From contig NZ_WOFU01000004.1 in NCBI RefSeq assembly GCF_016879755.1, forward strand, positions 186,001 through 250,000: a stretch of 64,000 bases of DNA, written 5' to 3'. Shown here piece after piece: positions 17,505 through 26,799 of this stretch. This stretch comes from Bacillus sp. B15-48. Lineage in GTDB: Bacteria > Bacillota > Bacilli > Bacillales > Cytobacillaceae. The notes under the pieces were generated by a model. That model was given only the letters and a program-made list of their open reading frames with translations, was not told the origin of the DNA and did no database searches. A program made the position numbers and the translations under genes. Positions within the stretch are counted from its first letter, which is position 1, and each line of letters starts with the position of its first letter.

Positions 17505-17634
17505 TTATTGATAACAATAACTTTCTTGTCATTTACTTATGTTTAGAGTTATATTAGTATTAGAATTGCAAGAAAAGTTAGTTTGTCGACGAATATTCTA
17601 ACTTTTCGACAATTTTATATATTTGGTGTATGAT
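17505..17634 (+). promoter_or_regulatory. citB promoter with two upstream palindromes
   Basis: The promoter is TCGACA (17606-17611), a 17 bp spacer and TATGAT (17629-17634). Overlapping its -35 is a perfect inverted repeat AAAAGTTAG (17573-17581) / CTAACTTTT (17598-17606). Further upstream is TTATTG-N4-CAATAA (17505-17520). In B. subtilis citB is repressed by CcpC (binding dyads upstream and at the promoter) and CcpA. I infer that these dyads are operators, but I cannot assign the protein. Confidence 0.5.
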
Positions 17635-17665
17635 AGTTACGTTTATGACCAAAGGGGGAAATCTT

Positions 17666-20386
17666 GTGACAAAACAATTGACTGACCTTGATGTATTTAA
17701 AGCGCGCAGTTCTTTTGAATCAAATGGAAAACGCTACAATTATTACCGTCTTGCCGCACTTGAAGAAGCTGGTGTCGGTAATGTATCAAAGCTTCCATAC
17801 TCGATTAAAGTACTATTAGAATCTGTTCTTCGCCAGCAAGATGGCCGTGTTATTACGAAGGAACATGTAGAAAATCTCGCGAAATGGGGAACAAGCGAAG
17901 TTAAAGAAGTAGACGTTCCATTTAAGCCTTCACGTGTAATTCTTCAAGATTTCACAGGAGTTCCTGCTGTTGTTGACCTTGCTTCTTTAAGAAAAGCGAT
18001 GGCTGACCTTGGCGGAGATCCTGATAAAATTAATCCTGAAAAACCTGTTGATCTTGTAATTGATCACTCTGTACAGGTTGATAAGTACGGTACTTCTGAT
18101 GCGTTAAAAGCAAATATGGACCTTGAATTTGAACGGAATGCAGAGCGTTACCAATTCCTAAGCTGGGCACAAAAAGCATTCGATAATTATCGTGCTGTTC
18201 CACCGGCAACTGGTATCGTTCACCAAGTTAACCTTGAGTATCTGGCTGGTGTTGTTCTTGCGGTCGAAAATGAAGACGGTGAGTTCGAAGCATTTCCAGA
18301 TTCATTAGTTGGTACGGACTCTCATACAACGATGATCAATGGTATTGGTGTTCTTGGATGGGGTGTTGGTGGTATTGAAGCAGAAGCAGGTATGCTTGGA
18401 CAGCCATCTTACTTCCCGGTACCAGAGGTAGTCGGTGTAAAACTTGTAGGAGATATGCCTAACGGTTCTACAGCAACCGACCTTGCGTTAAAAGTAACTC
18501 AAGTTCTTCGTAGCCACGGTGTTGTTGGTAAGTTTGTAGAATTCTTCGGTCCTGGTGTGGTAACACTTCCACTTGCTGACCGTGCAACAGTTGCAAACAT
18601 GGCTCCTGAATATGGTGCAACTTGCGGATTCTTCCCAGTTGATGATGAATCACTTGATTATATGCGCTTAACTGGACGTACGGACGAGCAAGTTCAGCTG
18701 GTTGAAGCATACTGCAAGGAAAACGGCTTATTCTTCGATCCAGCTCTTGAACCAGTTTATACAGATGTTGTTGAAATTGATCTTTCTAAGATTGAAGCAA
18801 ATCTTTCCGGTCCTAAGCGACCACAAGATTTAATTCCACTATCTGAAATGAAAAAGAGCTTCAACGATGCATTGACAGCTCCTGCTGGTAACCAAGGCTT
18901 TGGTCTTGAAACAGCTGAAATTGAAAGGGAAGCGGTTGTTGAATTCAACAATGGCGATAAAGCTACTATGAAAACAGGTGCGATTGCGATCGCTTCCATT
19001 ACTAGCTGTACAAATACATCTAACCCTTATGTACTTGTGGGTGCCGGTTTAGTTGCGAAAAAAGCAGTAGAGTTAGGCATGGAAGTACCTAAGTTTGTAA
19101 AAACATCTTTAGCTCCTGGATCTAAGGTTGTAACTGGATATCTTCGTGATTCTGGATTACTTCCTTACCTAGAATCGATTGGCTTTAACCTTGTTGGTTA
19201 CGGATGTACTACTTGTATCGGTAACTCTGGTCCACTTCTGCCTGAAATTGAGAAAACAGTTGCAGACTCAGATTTACTTGTTACTTCAGTTCTTTCTGGT
19301 AACCGTAACTTTGAAGGTCGTATCCATCCGCTTGTAAAAGCAAACTACCTAGCATCACCACCGCTTGTAGTCGCTTATGCGTTAGCTGGAACCGTTAATA
19401 TCGATCTTCAAAACGATGCAATCGGCAAAGACAAAGATGGAAATGATGTCTTCTTTAAGGATATCTGGCCGTCAACTGCTGAAGTAAACGATGTTGTAAA
19501 TAAAACGGTTACTCCTGAATTGTTCCGTAGTGAATACGAAAATGTATTCAGCGATAATGAGCGTTGGAACGAAATTAAAACAAACAATGATGCGCTTTAT
19601 ACATTTGATGAGGATTCAACATACATTGCGAATCCGCCATTCTTTGAAGGCTTAAGCCCAGAGCCAGGTACAGTTGAGCCATTATCTGGACTTCGTGTAG
19701 TCGGTAAGTTCGGTGACTCCGTAACAACTGACCACATTTCTCCTGCTGGTGCGATCGGTAAAGATACGCCTGCTGGAAAATACCTTCGTGAAAAAGGCGT
19801 TGCGCCTCGTGACTTCAACTCTTACGGTTCTCGTCGTGGTAACCATGAGGTTATGATGCGTGGTACTTTTGCAAACATCCGTATCAAGAACCAGATTGCT
19901 CCTGGTACTGAGGGTGGATACACAACTCACTGGCCAACAGGTGAAGTGACATCTATCTATGATGCTTGTATGAAGTATAAAGAAGAAGGAACAGGCCTAA
20001 TGGTCATTGCTGGTAAAGATTACGGCATGGGCTCTTCTCGTGACTGGGCGGCAAAAGGTACAAACCTTCTTGGAATTAAAACAGTTATCGCAGAAAGTTT
20101 TGAGCGTATTCACCGTTCAAACCTTGTATTAATGGGTGTTCTTCCACTTCAATTCAAAGATGGCGAAAGTGCTGAAACTCTTGGGTTAACTGGTAAAGAG
20201 ACATTCGCTGTTCAAGTTGACGAAAAGGTACGTCCACGCGATCTTATTAAAGTTATTGCTACAGATGAAGCTGGTAACGAAAAGACATTTGAAGCAGTCG
20301 TTCGTTTCGACTCTGAAGTTGAAATTGACTACTATCGTCATGGTGGTATTCTGCAAATGGTTCTTCGTGACAAATTAAAAGGTTAA
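17666..20386 (+). CDS. citB: Aconitate hydratase
   Basis: This 906-residue monomeric aconitase of the TCA cycle isomerises citrate to isocitrate through a [4Fe-4S] cluster; the Bacillus enzyme also binds RNA when the cluster is lost. The cluster cysteines are C448 (SCTNTSNP) and C514/C517 ([13 protein letters not shown]), two positions off the B. subtilis numbering. Substrate loops [15 protein letters not shown] and [13 protein letters not shown] are present. A GTG at 17666 with AAAGGGGG 7 nt upstream is the likely start; an upstream in-frame codon at 17630 lies inside the -10 hexamer. Confidence 0.97.
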   Translation: MTKQLTDLDVFKARSSFESNGKRYNYYRLAALEEAGVGNVSKLPYSIKVLLESVLRQQDGRVITKEHVENLAKWGTSEVKEVDVPFKPSRVILQDFTGVPAVVDLASLRKAMADLGGDPDKINPEKPVDLVIDHSVQVDKYGTSDALKANMDLEFERNAERYQFLSWAQKAFDNYRAVPPATGIVHQVNLEYLAGVVLAVENEDGEFEAFPDSLVGTDSHTTMINGIGVLGWGVGGIEAEAGMLGQPSYFPVPEVVGVKLVGDMPNGSTATDLALKVTQVLRSHGVVGKFVEFFGPGVVTLPLADRATVANMAPEYGATCGFFPVDDESLDYMRLTGRTDEQVQLVEAYCKENGLFFDPALEPVYTDVVEIDLSKIEANLSGPKRPQDLIPLSEMKKSFNDALTAPAGNQGFGLETAEIEREAVVEFNNGDKATMKTGAIAIASITSCTNTSNPYVLVGAGLVAKKAVELGMEVPKFVKTSLAPGSKVVTGYLRDSGLLPYLESIGFNLVGYGCTTCIGNSGPLLPEIEKTVADSDLLVTSVLSGNRNFEGRIHPLVKANYLASPPLVVAYALAGTVNIDLQNDAIGKDKDGNDVFFKDIWPSTAEVNDVVNKTVTPELFRSEYENVFSDNERWNEIKTNNDALYTFDEDSTYIANPPFFEGLSPEPGTVEPLSGLRVVGKFGDSVTTDHISPAGAIGKDTPAGKYLREKGVAPRDFNSYGSRRGNHEVMMRGTFANIRIKNQIAPGTEGGYTTHWPTGEVTSIYDACMKYKEEGTGLMVIAGKDYGMGSSRDWAAKGTNLLGIKTVIAESFERIHRSNLVLMGVLPLQFKDGESAETLGLTGKETFAVQVDEKVRPRDLIKVIATDEAGNEKTFEAVVRFDSEVEIDYYRHGGILQMVLRDKLKG

Positions 20387-20391
20387 TTTGT

Positions 20392-20428
20392 AAAACCCCT
20401 ATGCATTTATAAAAGCATAGGGGTTTTT
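20392..20428 (+). terminator. Terminator of citB
   Basis: AAAACCCCTATGC (20392-20404) pairs with GCATAGGGGTTTT (20415-20427) around a 10-nt loop, followed by T residues. It begins 5 nt after the stop. Confidence 0.9.
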
Positions 20429-20478
20429 ATAATGTGTTAAAATGTTATTAAATTTTCAGAATTTCCGCTTAAATAATA

Positions 20479-20494
20479 TTGAAAACGCTTTTAA
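20479..20494 (+). promoter_or_regulatory. Candidate catabolite-responsive element (cre)
   Basis: TTGAAAACGCTTTTAA fits the CcpA site consensus WTGNAANCGNWNNCW with one mismatch. It sits 43 nt before the start of the next gene, in its promoter zone. No expression evidence is available. Confidence 0.45.
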
Positions 20495-20536
20495 ATGGTG
20501 TATTGTTAAAGTAGGAGGGTGAAAGGAGAGAGTTCT

Positions 20537-21109
20537 ATGAGCCTATTCTCAATTGTTGCGAAAGAAGAGTTTATTTCGGTTGTTTTAGGCAAATATGAGT
20601 ACGAACATTCTGACCAGATAGGAAAAGAAAAAACGACTTTCCATGAAATCACTCCACAACAATCCTTTATCATTTTTTCCGGGGAAAATGACCTTGGTGA
20701 GGAAACTGTACAATTGGTTAGAAACCTTATTGAAGAAGGGAAAACACTTCAAGAGATTGCTCATACGGTTCTAGAAGAATGGAATCAGTGGGAAAGGAAT
20801 ACAAATCATTTAGAAGCGGTCATTGGCGGAATTTCTGTAGATAATGGGCAAATTCAATATCATATTATTACTGCAAATCATGAAATTCAATCTTATTACC
20901 CTAAAAAAGGCGAGAGTTTATATTATGCTAATGATGTAACCGCTCGGGTAAATTCTATGGAAGAATTAGCTAGAAGATTAATGATGACAGGAATGTCTTC
21001 TATCAATCAAGCGCAAAATGCTCAGCTAGAGTTATTAGAAAAGTTTGCGGGAATAAAGCCTGGGTCTTCCTTAGTCCCACACATATTAGTAATGGAAAAA
21101 CCACACTAG
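20537..21109 (+). CDS. Hypothetical protein downstream of citB
   Basis: This 190-residue soluble protein has no signal peptide or membrane segment. The ATG at 20537 follows AAAGGAGAGAG; an upstream in-frame GTG at 20519 lacks a good site. I do not recognise a family with certainty. The alternating pattern (SIVAKEEFISVVLG at the start, a helix LVRNLIEEGKTLQEIAHTVLEEW, then VIGGISVDNGQIQYHIITANHE) vaguely recalls proteasome-like Ntn-hydrolase folds, but no catalytic N-terminal Thr is visible. Treat this as unknown. A cre-like site lies in front of it. Confidence 0.7.
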   Translation: MSLFSIVAKEEFISVVLGKYEYEHSDQIGKEKTTFHEITPQQSFIIFSGENDLGEETVQLVRNLIEEGKTLQEIAHTVLEEWNQWERNTNHLEAVIGGISVDNGQIQYHIITANHEIQSYYPKKGESLYYANDVTARVNSMEELARRLMMTGMSSINQAQNAQLELLEKFAGIKPGSSLVPHILVMEKPH

Positions 21110-21152
21110 TTTAAATGAAGTTTCCTCGAGAAGGACCCAAAAATAAAAAGGC

Positions 21153-21208
21153 TAGACCAAAACTCATCACGCTTTATAGAGTGGACATGAGATTTGGTCT
21201 ATTTTTTT
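21153..21208 (+). terminator. Long-stem terminator
   Basis: TAGACCAAAACTCAT pairs with ATGAGATTTGGTCTA (one bulge/mismatch) around a loop of about 19 nt, followed by TTTTTTT. It separates the preceding gene from a convergent small gene. Confidence 0.8.
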
Positions 21209-21212
21209 ATGG

Positions 21213-21521
21213 TTATAACCATTCTTCGGCTCGGGTTGAGCTAGTGTCAGCAATCAGATAAGCTGCATTTGTAATCGCTTGTGCCAATGTCTCACCAGTT
21301 TCACAAATATTATTAAAGCAAACCTCAAACTCTCCTTTTTGATTGTATGTAAATCCGAACTTCTCTAATTTTTTAACGATAATCATCGCATCTTCAATGC
21401 TTTGTTCTGGTTTAAATTCAGCTACGGGGATGAACGTTCCTAATTCGGTATCGTACCATCGATCCCAACGATTAAGTTTCCAACCAAGTAATTTACGTGC
21501 TATTGTTTCTGTTTTGTTCAT
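21213..21521 (-). CDS. Phage-type ABA-sandwich-like small protein
   Basis: This 102-residue protein has an N-terminus MNKTETIARKLLGWKLNRWDRWYD and a C-terminus FNNICETGETLAQAITNAAYLIA. Both resemble small proteins annotated in Bacillus prophages (phage ABA sandwich / BC1872 type). I rely on memory of that pattern, so identity is tentative. GGGGGAATTG precedes the ATG at 21521. It is isolated, with no other phage genes around it, so it may be a domesticated or stray gene. Confidence 0.5.
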   Translation of the reverse strand: MNKTETIARKLLGWKLNRWDRWYDTELGTFIPVAEFKPEQSIEDAMIIVKKLEKFGFTYNQKGEFEVCFNNICETGETLAQAITNAAYLIADTSSTRAEEWL

Positions 21522-21753
21522 CTACAATTCCCCCTGTTAGGTGCTAATTAATCAAAATGTCCGATCAAAATAGGCAGATATTTATTATTTGCAAAAACAT
21601 CATTTGTTTAGCATCCACTGTCCTTATTTATTATGAATATCATCAGTATTGGAATCAAGAAAAAAATCTGACTGATAGCCAAAATCCCAATAATTGCTTC
21701 GAGAAATAATTCAGGTTAAATTAATTGTATTAAATATTTTAAGGGTGGGATAT

Positions 21754-22173
21754 ATGGGGGCATTTCAAGCAGGACCCTTTATTATCAAATTTACTTCGTT
21801 ATTTGCGATTATTGCTGTATTGGTTACATTTTTTTTATTGTCAAAACTGTTGAAAAAGAATCATGAAAATTATAATAAATATATTGACGTTTTAATAAAT
21901 GCAGTTCTAGTTGCTGTTGTTGTTTATAAAGGAAGTATCGTTTTGTTGAGACCTGAATTATGGAGTGGCAATCTGTTAGCTGCCCTTACTTTAACAGGTA
22001 GTTGGCGTGAAATGATGATAGGTTTTGGTACCGCTAGTATATATTTCGCTTGGAAAGTAAAGAATGAGGGCTTCTCTCTTTCCTTGGTGAGGAATGGGAT
22101 TGTATATGGAGGTATTATTTATATAATTAGTTATTGGGTTTTACGGACGTTATTTTTTCTGTTCTTCCGGTAA
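21754..22173 (+). CDS. Predicted polytopic membrane protein next to a thioredoxin-like gene
   Basis: This 139-residue protein has four or five hydrophobic segments (FIIKFTSLFAIIAVLVTFFLL, VLINAVLVAVVVYKGSIVLL, MMIGFGTASIYFAW, IVYGGIIYIISYWVL). The ATG at 21754 follows GGGTGGG; a longer frame from 21694 lacks a site. I recognise no catalytic motif. It ends 42 nt before a secreted thioredoxin-like gene, so an electron-transfer or scaffolding partnership is possible but is only inferred from adjacency. Confidence 0.65.
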   Translation: MGAFQAGPFIIKFTSLFAIIAVLVTFFLLSKLLKKNHENYNKYIDVLINAVLVAVVVYKGSIVLLRPELWSGNLLAALTLTGSWREMMIGFGTASIYFAWKVKNEGFSLSLVRNGIVYGGIIYIISYWVLRTLFFLFFR

Positions 22174-22215
22174 ACAATACATGTTATACATGAGTATAGA
22201 TGTAAGGAGGAGCAG

Positions 22216-22752
22216 ATGAAGAAAATAAAAACTAGTTTAAGGTTAGCCATTCTTTTATTCCTTCTGCTGATCAGTATAGTACCGATTCAAGCACATGGGA
22301 ATAGTAGTGAAGGTGTAAATAAAAATGAAATCGAGTTGTCACAGACGATAAAAGCTGAAAGGCAAGCACCTTCCTTCGTTTTACCTAGTTTAAATGGGAA
22401 GGAAATAAATCTGGAACAGTATCGAGGTAAAAAAGTTTTAATCAATTTTTGGGCGACTTGGTGTCCGCCTTGTAAATGGGAAATGCCAGCAATGCAGCAG
22501 CTTTATAACGAGGCGGGGAAAGAAATAGAGATTCTTGCCATTAATATTGACCCGGAAAATAATGTTGCCCAATTCGCAAAGGAAAATCAATTGACATTTC
22601 CGATTCTATTAGATCGAACAGGAGAAATAAACGAAGCGTATTCAATCTTATCGATTCCGACAACGTTTTTAGTCAATGAAAAAGGAGAAATTAAAAAAAA
22701 ACATATTGGGGCAATGACGCTAGACCAAATGAAGGAGTTCATTGAACAATGA
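22216..22752 (+). CDS. yneN: Secreted TlpA/ResA-like thioredoxin-fold protein (YneN)
   Basis: This 178-residue protein has an N-terminal membrane-spanning or signal segment (about residues 9-27) followed by a thioredoxin fold. The active site is C83-P-P-C86 in NFWATWCPPCKWEMP, typical of extracytoplasmic TlpA/ResA reductases, with the cis-Pro in SIPTTFLV. AAGGAGGAG precedes the ATG. In B. subtilis yneN follows citB directly; here two extra genes intervene. It is likely to act in thiol-disulfide exchange outside the membrane; the partner is unknown. Confidence 0.85.
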   Translation: MKKIKTSLRLAILLFLLLISIVPIQAHGNSSEGVNKNEIELSQTIKAERQAPSFVLPSLNGKEINLEQYRGKKVLINFWATWCPPCKWEMPAMQQLYNEAGKEIEILAINIDPENNVAQFAKENQLTFPILLDRTGEINEAYSILSIPTTFLVNEKGEIKKKHIGAMTLDQMKEFIEQ

Positions 22753-22903
22753 GAAAGGCATCGTAATGATGTCTTTTTTCTATTTTTTATCAAAAAAGGC
22801 AGTAATAGCAACAGAGTGAAATAAATTTTCAAAAAGTTGTAATAATTGCGACCGTTTCCGGAGATAATAACTGTTACAATGGTAACAAAGGAAGGTGAAA
22901 GTC

Positions 22904-23035
22904 ATGAGAAAACCTAGAAAACGTTCTTTTGAAGAGCTCGTTTTAGAAAATAAACGCCAGATTTTAAGTGATCGTGATGCCATGGAAAAGTTGGAAGCAA
23001 AGTTAGAACAAAAACGCCTTAGCAAAGCTGAGTAA
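22904..23035 (+). CDS. FbpB family small basic protein
   Basis: This 43-residue peptide reads MRKPRKRSFEELVLENKR, then QILSDRDAMEKLEAKLEQKR and a short tail. It matches by memory the FbpB-type small basic proteins of Bacillus, one of which helps an iron-sparing response in B. subtilis. GGAAGGTGA precedes the ATG. A run resembling half of a Fur box (GATAATAA) is upstream but is not a convincing full site, so iron control is unproven. Confidence 0.7.
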   Translation: MRKPRKRSFEELVLENKRQILSDRDAMEKLEAKLEQKRLSKAE

Positions 23036-23103
23036 AAACATAAGTTTCCATAAATGAACCCTCCCCTTATAGGAAAAACTGAGTAATAGAGGAGGGGATG
23101 ATT

Positions 23104-23247
23104 TTGGGTAATCCAAAACGTAATAGCAAACGTTATGTTCCAAGTCACTTAGGTACACAACCTAGGGGATTTAGTGGAAATAAGGGAAAACAGATGCAAG
23201 ATAAATCTGGTGAGCATGCTCAGGTGATTCAAACGAAGGGCGAATAA
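23104..23247 (+). CDS. sspN: Small acid-soluble spore protein N
   Basis: This 47-residue peptide starts at TTG 23104 behind GAGGAGGGGATG. It has [13 protein letters not shown] in the middle and ends with [22 protein letters not shown] and QVIQTKGE match B. subtilis SspN. It lies upstream of tlp, as in B. subtilis, and is expected to be a forespore gene. Confidence 0.9.
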   Translation: MGNPKRNSKRYVPSHLGTQPRGFSGNKGKQMQDKSGEHAQVIQTKGE

Positions 23248-23257
23248 ATTAAGTAGG

Positions 23258-23281
23258 GAACCCGTCTTCAAGGACGGGTTC
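23258..23281 (+). terminator. Hairpin after sspN
   Basis: GAACCCGTC (23258-23266) pairs with GACGGGTTC (23273-23281); a T-rich stretch follows after a short gap. It may be a leaky terminator between sspN and tlp. Confidence 0.6.
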
Positions 23282-23370
23282 TATTGTTTATTTTTTTTAA
23301 AAAAATTCTTTTATAATTTAAACGATTATGACACAAAATAAGTTCGGTCGCAAAAAGAGGAGGCTTAACA

Positions 23371-23595
23371 ATGGCTCATAATAAACCGAAACCTGATGAC
23401 CGTAGTGATAATGTAGAGAAGTTACAGTCGATGATTCATCACACCATTGAAAATATGGAAGATGCCGAAGCAGCTATGGAATTTTCATCAGCACAAGACC
23501 GAGCTAATATTGAAGCAAAGAACGAAAGACGGAGAAAATCAATCGAAGCTTTTCGCTCTGAAATCAAAGATGAAGCACAACATCGAAATGAATAA
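23371..23595 (+). CDS. tlp: Small acid-soluble spore protein Tlp
   Basis: This 74-residue hydrophilic, helical protein begins MAHNKPKPDDRSDNVEKLQ and contains NMEDAEAAMEF and IEAKNERRRKSI, the pattern of the Tlp spore proteins. AGAGGAGG precedes the ATG. The position after sspN matches B. subtilis. The name refers to a weak thioredoxin resemblance; no redox Cys is present. Confidence 0.9.
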   Translation: MAHNKPKPDDRSDNVEKLQSMIHHTIENMEDAEAAMEFSSAQDRANIEAKNERRRKSIEAFRSEIKDEAQHRNE

Positions 23596-23612
23596 TTTTT
23601 GCGACCGACTTA

Positions 23613-23643
23613 AAGACCTGCCTTTACTGTGCAGGTCTTTTCC
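23613..23643 (+). terminator. Terminator of tlp
   Basis: AAGACCTGC (23613-23621) pairs perfectly with GCAGGTCTT (23631-23639) and is followed by TTTTCC. Confidence 0.85.
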
Positions 23644-23702
23644 AATTCATCTTTAAAATATGGTAAGATACGATGTAAATCCTATATTAAAGAAGTGATA
23701 AA

Positions 23703-26027
23703 ATGGAACAACAACAAAGATTATTATCGGAAGTGAAATCACAGTACAAAAAATGGAATCAAGAGCTCACTGAACATGGATTTATAGATGATGAAGGTGC
23801 ACTTTTAACCTATATAAAAACATTGCCTGATGAAGAATACCATCTTGAGAAATCAAACTTACTAGTACTTGCTGCACTTTCAAGAATGAAACGAAAAGGC
23901 AATGATGCGATCGTTATCCATTGGATGGAAAAAGCAGTCAGTATAAATCCAAGAAATGACCGAGCGAATCAATTTTTAGCTACTCATAAATGGCAAGAAA
24001 TGGAGAGTGTTTTTGCGGAATTGACGTTGCCACCATTGAGGGAAACGGATAACCGAGCAGCAAAAAAGAAAACAGCAGAAGAATTCGTGTCCGTTTGTCG
24101 GCAATTCCTTGGACAAGCCGAAAATGCGCTTGAACAACTACATATGATTTTGAATAAAGGTTTGGATGAGTCGGGCGCTTATGTAGAATTGATTAGTATT
24201 TTGGAAGGGGCCATAAAAGAAGCAGCTTCCCTCTTGAGGGCATCGGAAGATTATGAGCAGTCCATTTCAGGTGTATTTCATACGTCGGTGCATTATGAAG
24301 AGATGAAACTTCGGGTGAAGCGACTTGAAGAATTGAAGGGATTGTGGTTGAAAAAGTTTCAAGAGCCACAAGCTCAAACAGAAACAGACCCCTTAGATGA
24401 ACTACAAAAGCTCATCGGACTAGAAACAGTAAAGGATCGGGTAAGTCGTTATTATCGCTATCTTAAATATCAGAAAAAAAGACAAGAGCTTGGTTTTCAA
24501 ACAAAAGACACCTTAAGTTTAAATATGATTTTAACAGGAAATCCAGGTACTGGGAAAACAACTCTTGCTCGTTTGTTAGCTAAAATTTATTATAAGTTAG
24601 GTGTGCTTCCAAGAGCAGAAGTGGTTGAAGCAGACCGTTCTCAACTTGTTGGTGCTTATGTAGGCCAAACAGAAGAGAATGTTCGGCAATTTGTTGAAAA
24701 AGCACTTGGAGGTGTGCTTTTTATTGATGAAGCGTACAGTTTAAAAAGGGAAGGGCAATCAGGGAATGATTACGGTCAAACAGCTATTGATACATTAGTT
24801 TCACTTATGACAAGCAGTGAGTATGGAGATCAATTTGCGGTAATCCTTGCTGGTTATCCAGAGGAAATGAGACAGTTCCTTGATGCGAATCCTGGGCTGC
24901 GAAGCCGTTTTCCGGAGTCTAATTTTATTCATTTACCTGATTATAGCAATGATGAACTATTTCAAATAGGTGAGCAGCTAGCAACGGATAATGATTATGT
25001 TTTATCAGAAGAGGCTAAAGGGGAACTACTTAATCGTATTGAGCGTGAGCGAGTTGATGATACATTTGGAAATGCCAGAACGGTCCGTAATATCGTCCAA
25101 GATGCAATTTTCAAAAAAGGCTCTCAAGAGGATAAGGAACTCGATCTTTTTAGTTATACTCTTCTTGAGAAAGAGGATTTTGTTCGTGAGCTCGACCAAC
25201 CAAAAGTGGATGCAAGAGAACAACTGAACCAACTTATTGGATTAGAAAATGTTAAGGAGGAAGTTAATTCACTCATCGCGTTTGTGAAAATGCAACAGCT
25301 TAGGCGTGAAAAGGACCTACGAACCGTTCCTATCCAATTACACTCTGTTTTCACTGGGAATCCCGGAACTGGAAAAACGACTGTAGCGAAAATTTATTCG
25401 ATGCTCCTAAAAGAATCTGGTATTTTAAAACGTGGACACTTAATTATTGGAAGTAGAGCTGACTTTGTTGCAGGTTATGTTGGTCAAACTGCGGGGAAGA
25501 CGAAAAAGAAAATTCGTGAAGCTCTTGGTGGGGTACTGTTCATAGATGAAGCTTATTCTCTATTAAGTCAAGGAAGCGGAGATTTTGGAAAGGAAGTCAT
25601 TGATACATTAGTAGATGAGATGACAAAACATAATGAAAATCTTGTTGTGATTCTAGCCGGTTATCCAAAGGAAATGAATGAACTTTTAGAGAGTAATCCA
25701 GGTCTTCGTTCACGCTTCAAAAAATTTTTTCACTTCCCGGATTATACAACTCCTGAGCTGCTCGAGATTATGGTGAATTACGCTGAAAAATATCAATATG
25801 ATATCACGGGTAAGGCACGAAACTATATTTATGAAACATTAGAAAAGGACTGGATTGGCGGAAATGGAAGGCTTGCCGCTAATTTAATTGACGAGGCCAT
25901 TCAAGCACAGGCATATAGACTTTTAGCTAATCAAACGATACACGACCTTTCAACAGTGGCCATGAGTCTAAATGAAATGGATTTCGAGAAGGCCCTCGAA
26001 AAAATTCGTAAAGGGGAATCATCATAA
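23703..26027 (+). CDS. Double AAA+ ATPase of the CbxX/CfxQ-SpoVK type
   Basis: This 774-residue protein has an N-terminal helical, TPR-like region (about 1-230) and two AAA+ modules. Both Walker A loops are GNPGTGKTT, beginning near residues 279 and 552; each module has Walker B GGVLFIDEAYSL and an arginine-finger text NPGLRSRF. The closest families are SpoVK and EccA-type ATPases. Such proteins remodel partners, but no type VII secretion or Rubisco genes are nearby. The stop abuts the yneP start, so they are co-translated. It is absent from this place in B. subtilis by memory, so it seems inserted in a conserved spore locus. Confidence 0.85.
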   Translation: MEQQQRLLSEVKSQYKKWNQELTEHGFIDDEGALLTYIKTLPDEEYHLEKSNLLVLAALSRMKRKGNDAIVIHWMEKAVSINPRNDRANQFLATHKWQEMESVFAELTLPPLRETDNRAAKKKTAEEFVSVCRQFLGQAENALEQLHMILNKGLDESGAYVELISILEGAIKEAASLLRASEDYEQSISGVFHTSVHYEEMKLRVKRLEELKGLWLKKFQEPQAQTETDPLDELQKLIGLETVKDRVSRYYRYLKYQKKRQELGFQTKDTLSLNMILTGNPGTGKTTLARLLAKIYYKLGVLPRAEVVEADRSQLVGAYVGQTEENVRQFVEKALGGVLFIDEAYSLKREGQSGNDYGQTAIDTLVSLMTSSEYGDQFAVILAGYPEEMRQFLDANPGLRSRFPESNFIHLPDYSNDELFQIGEQLATDNDYVLSEEAKGELLNRIERERVDDTFGNARTVRNIVQDAIFKKGSQEDKELDLFSYTLLEKEDFVRELDQPKVDAREQLNQLIGLENVKEEVNSLIAFVKMQQLRREKDLRTVPIQLHSVFTGNPGTGKTTVAKIYSMLLKESGILKRGHLIIGSRADFVAGYVGQTAGKTKKKIREALGGVLFIDEAYSLLSQGSGDFGKEVIDTLVDEMTKHNENLVVILAGYPKEMNELLESNPGLRSRFKKFFHFPDYTTPELLEIMVNYAEKYQYDITGKARNYIYETLEKDWIGGNGRLAANLIDEAIQAQAYRLLANQTIHDLSTVAMSLNEMDFEKALEKIRKGESS

Positions 26028-26465
26028 ATGTTTATTTCATCGAAGAAAATTGAAGTTCGATATGCAGAAACCGATCAAATGGGTGTTGTGTATCATGCAA
26101 ATTATTTAATTTGGATGGAACTTGGACGGACAAAACTAATTGAGGATTTAGGCTTTAATTATGCTGAAATGGAAAAGGATGGTGTTTTATCTCCTGTTAT
26201 CGATATCCAAGCATCGTATAAACATCCGGTTCGTTATGGAGAGGAAGTTGAAATCAAAACATGGATTGCAGAGTACGATGGAATTCGTGTCACATATCAT
26301 TATGAAGTGTACAATTCATCCGAAGAAATCGCATTAATCGGAAGTTCAAAACATGTTTGTGTAAAAAAAGAGAATTTTCGTCCGATTGCTATAAAACGAA
26401 TGTTCCCTGAATGGCATGAAGCTTATAAAAATGCAATGGCCAAATCTGAAAGTGCTAAAAGGTGA
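26028..26465 (+). CDS. yneP: Acyl-CoA thioesterase, 4-hydroxybenzoyl-CoA fold (YneP)
   Basis: This 145-residue hot-dog-fold protein of the YbgC/4HBT type has the active-site stretch RYAETDQMGVVYHANYL near the N-terminus, with the catalytic Asp and the HxxY pattern. It would hydrolyse short acyl-CoA thioesters in the cytoplasm. The ATG follows the stop of the AAA+ gene directly, and its AAAGGGGAA site lies inside that gene. The yneP-yneQ-yneR order is as in B. subtilis. Confidence 0.88.
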   Translation: MFISSKKIEVRYAETDQMGVVYHANYLIWMELGRTKLIEDLGFNYAEMEKDGVLSPVIDIQASYKHPVRYGEEVEIKTWIAEYDGIRVTYHYEVYNSSEEIALIGSSKHVCVKKENFRPIAIKRMFPEWHEAYKNAMAKSESAKR

Positions 26466-26471
26466 AGTTAA

Positions 26472-26762
26472 ATGGCTTTTGGTATAAATAGAGCAGAGCT
26501 AATTCGTTGGAAAGAAGGCGTTGCTAGAGGGGAAATTTCCTTCTTGACACATTACTGGGTTGATGAACGTTTTCCAGAATACAACACCGTGACAAAGGTA
26601 GGATGCAAGGATTTGGCTAAATTGATTGCTTGGGGCGAGAAATATGGATTGCAACCAGAGTGGATTGACAAACGCAAGGCTGACATGCCCCATTTTGATT
26701 TATTAGGAACAAGGCGAGACGAGATTTTAAGAAAAGAAGGATTGACACATCTTATTTGGTGA
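26472..26762 (+). CDS. yneQ: YneQ family protein
   Basis: This 96-residue soluble protein starts 6 nt after the yneP stop and reads MAFGINRAELIRWKEGVARG, ending HFDLLGTRRDEILRKEGLTHLIW. The text and position match the uncharacterised YneQ of Bacillus. No catalytic motif is seen. It forms an operon with the AAA+ and thioesterase genes and ends in a shared bidirectional terminator. Confidence 0.8.
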   Translation: MAFGINRAELIRWKEGVARGEISFLTHYWVDERFPEYNTVTKVGCKDLAKLIAWGEKYGLQPEWIDKRKADMPHFDLLGTRRDEILRKEGLTHLIW

Positions 26763-26768
26763 TCATGT

Positions 26769-26797
26769 AAAAAGCAGACGTTTCGTCTGCTTTTTAC
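26769..26797. terminator. Bidirectional terminator between yneQ and yneR
   Basis: GTAAAAAGCAGACG pairs with CGTCTGCTTTTTAC around a TTT loop. U-tracts exist on both strands, and it sits between convergent genes. Confidence 0.9.
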
Positions 26798-26799
26798 AA

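Noticed and set aside
21560-21720. Hydrophobic minus-strand frame upstream of the small membrane protein gene
   Set aside because: It has no start codon or ribosome binding site, and an in-frame stop lies just upstream.
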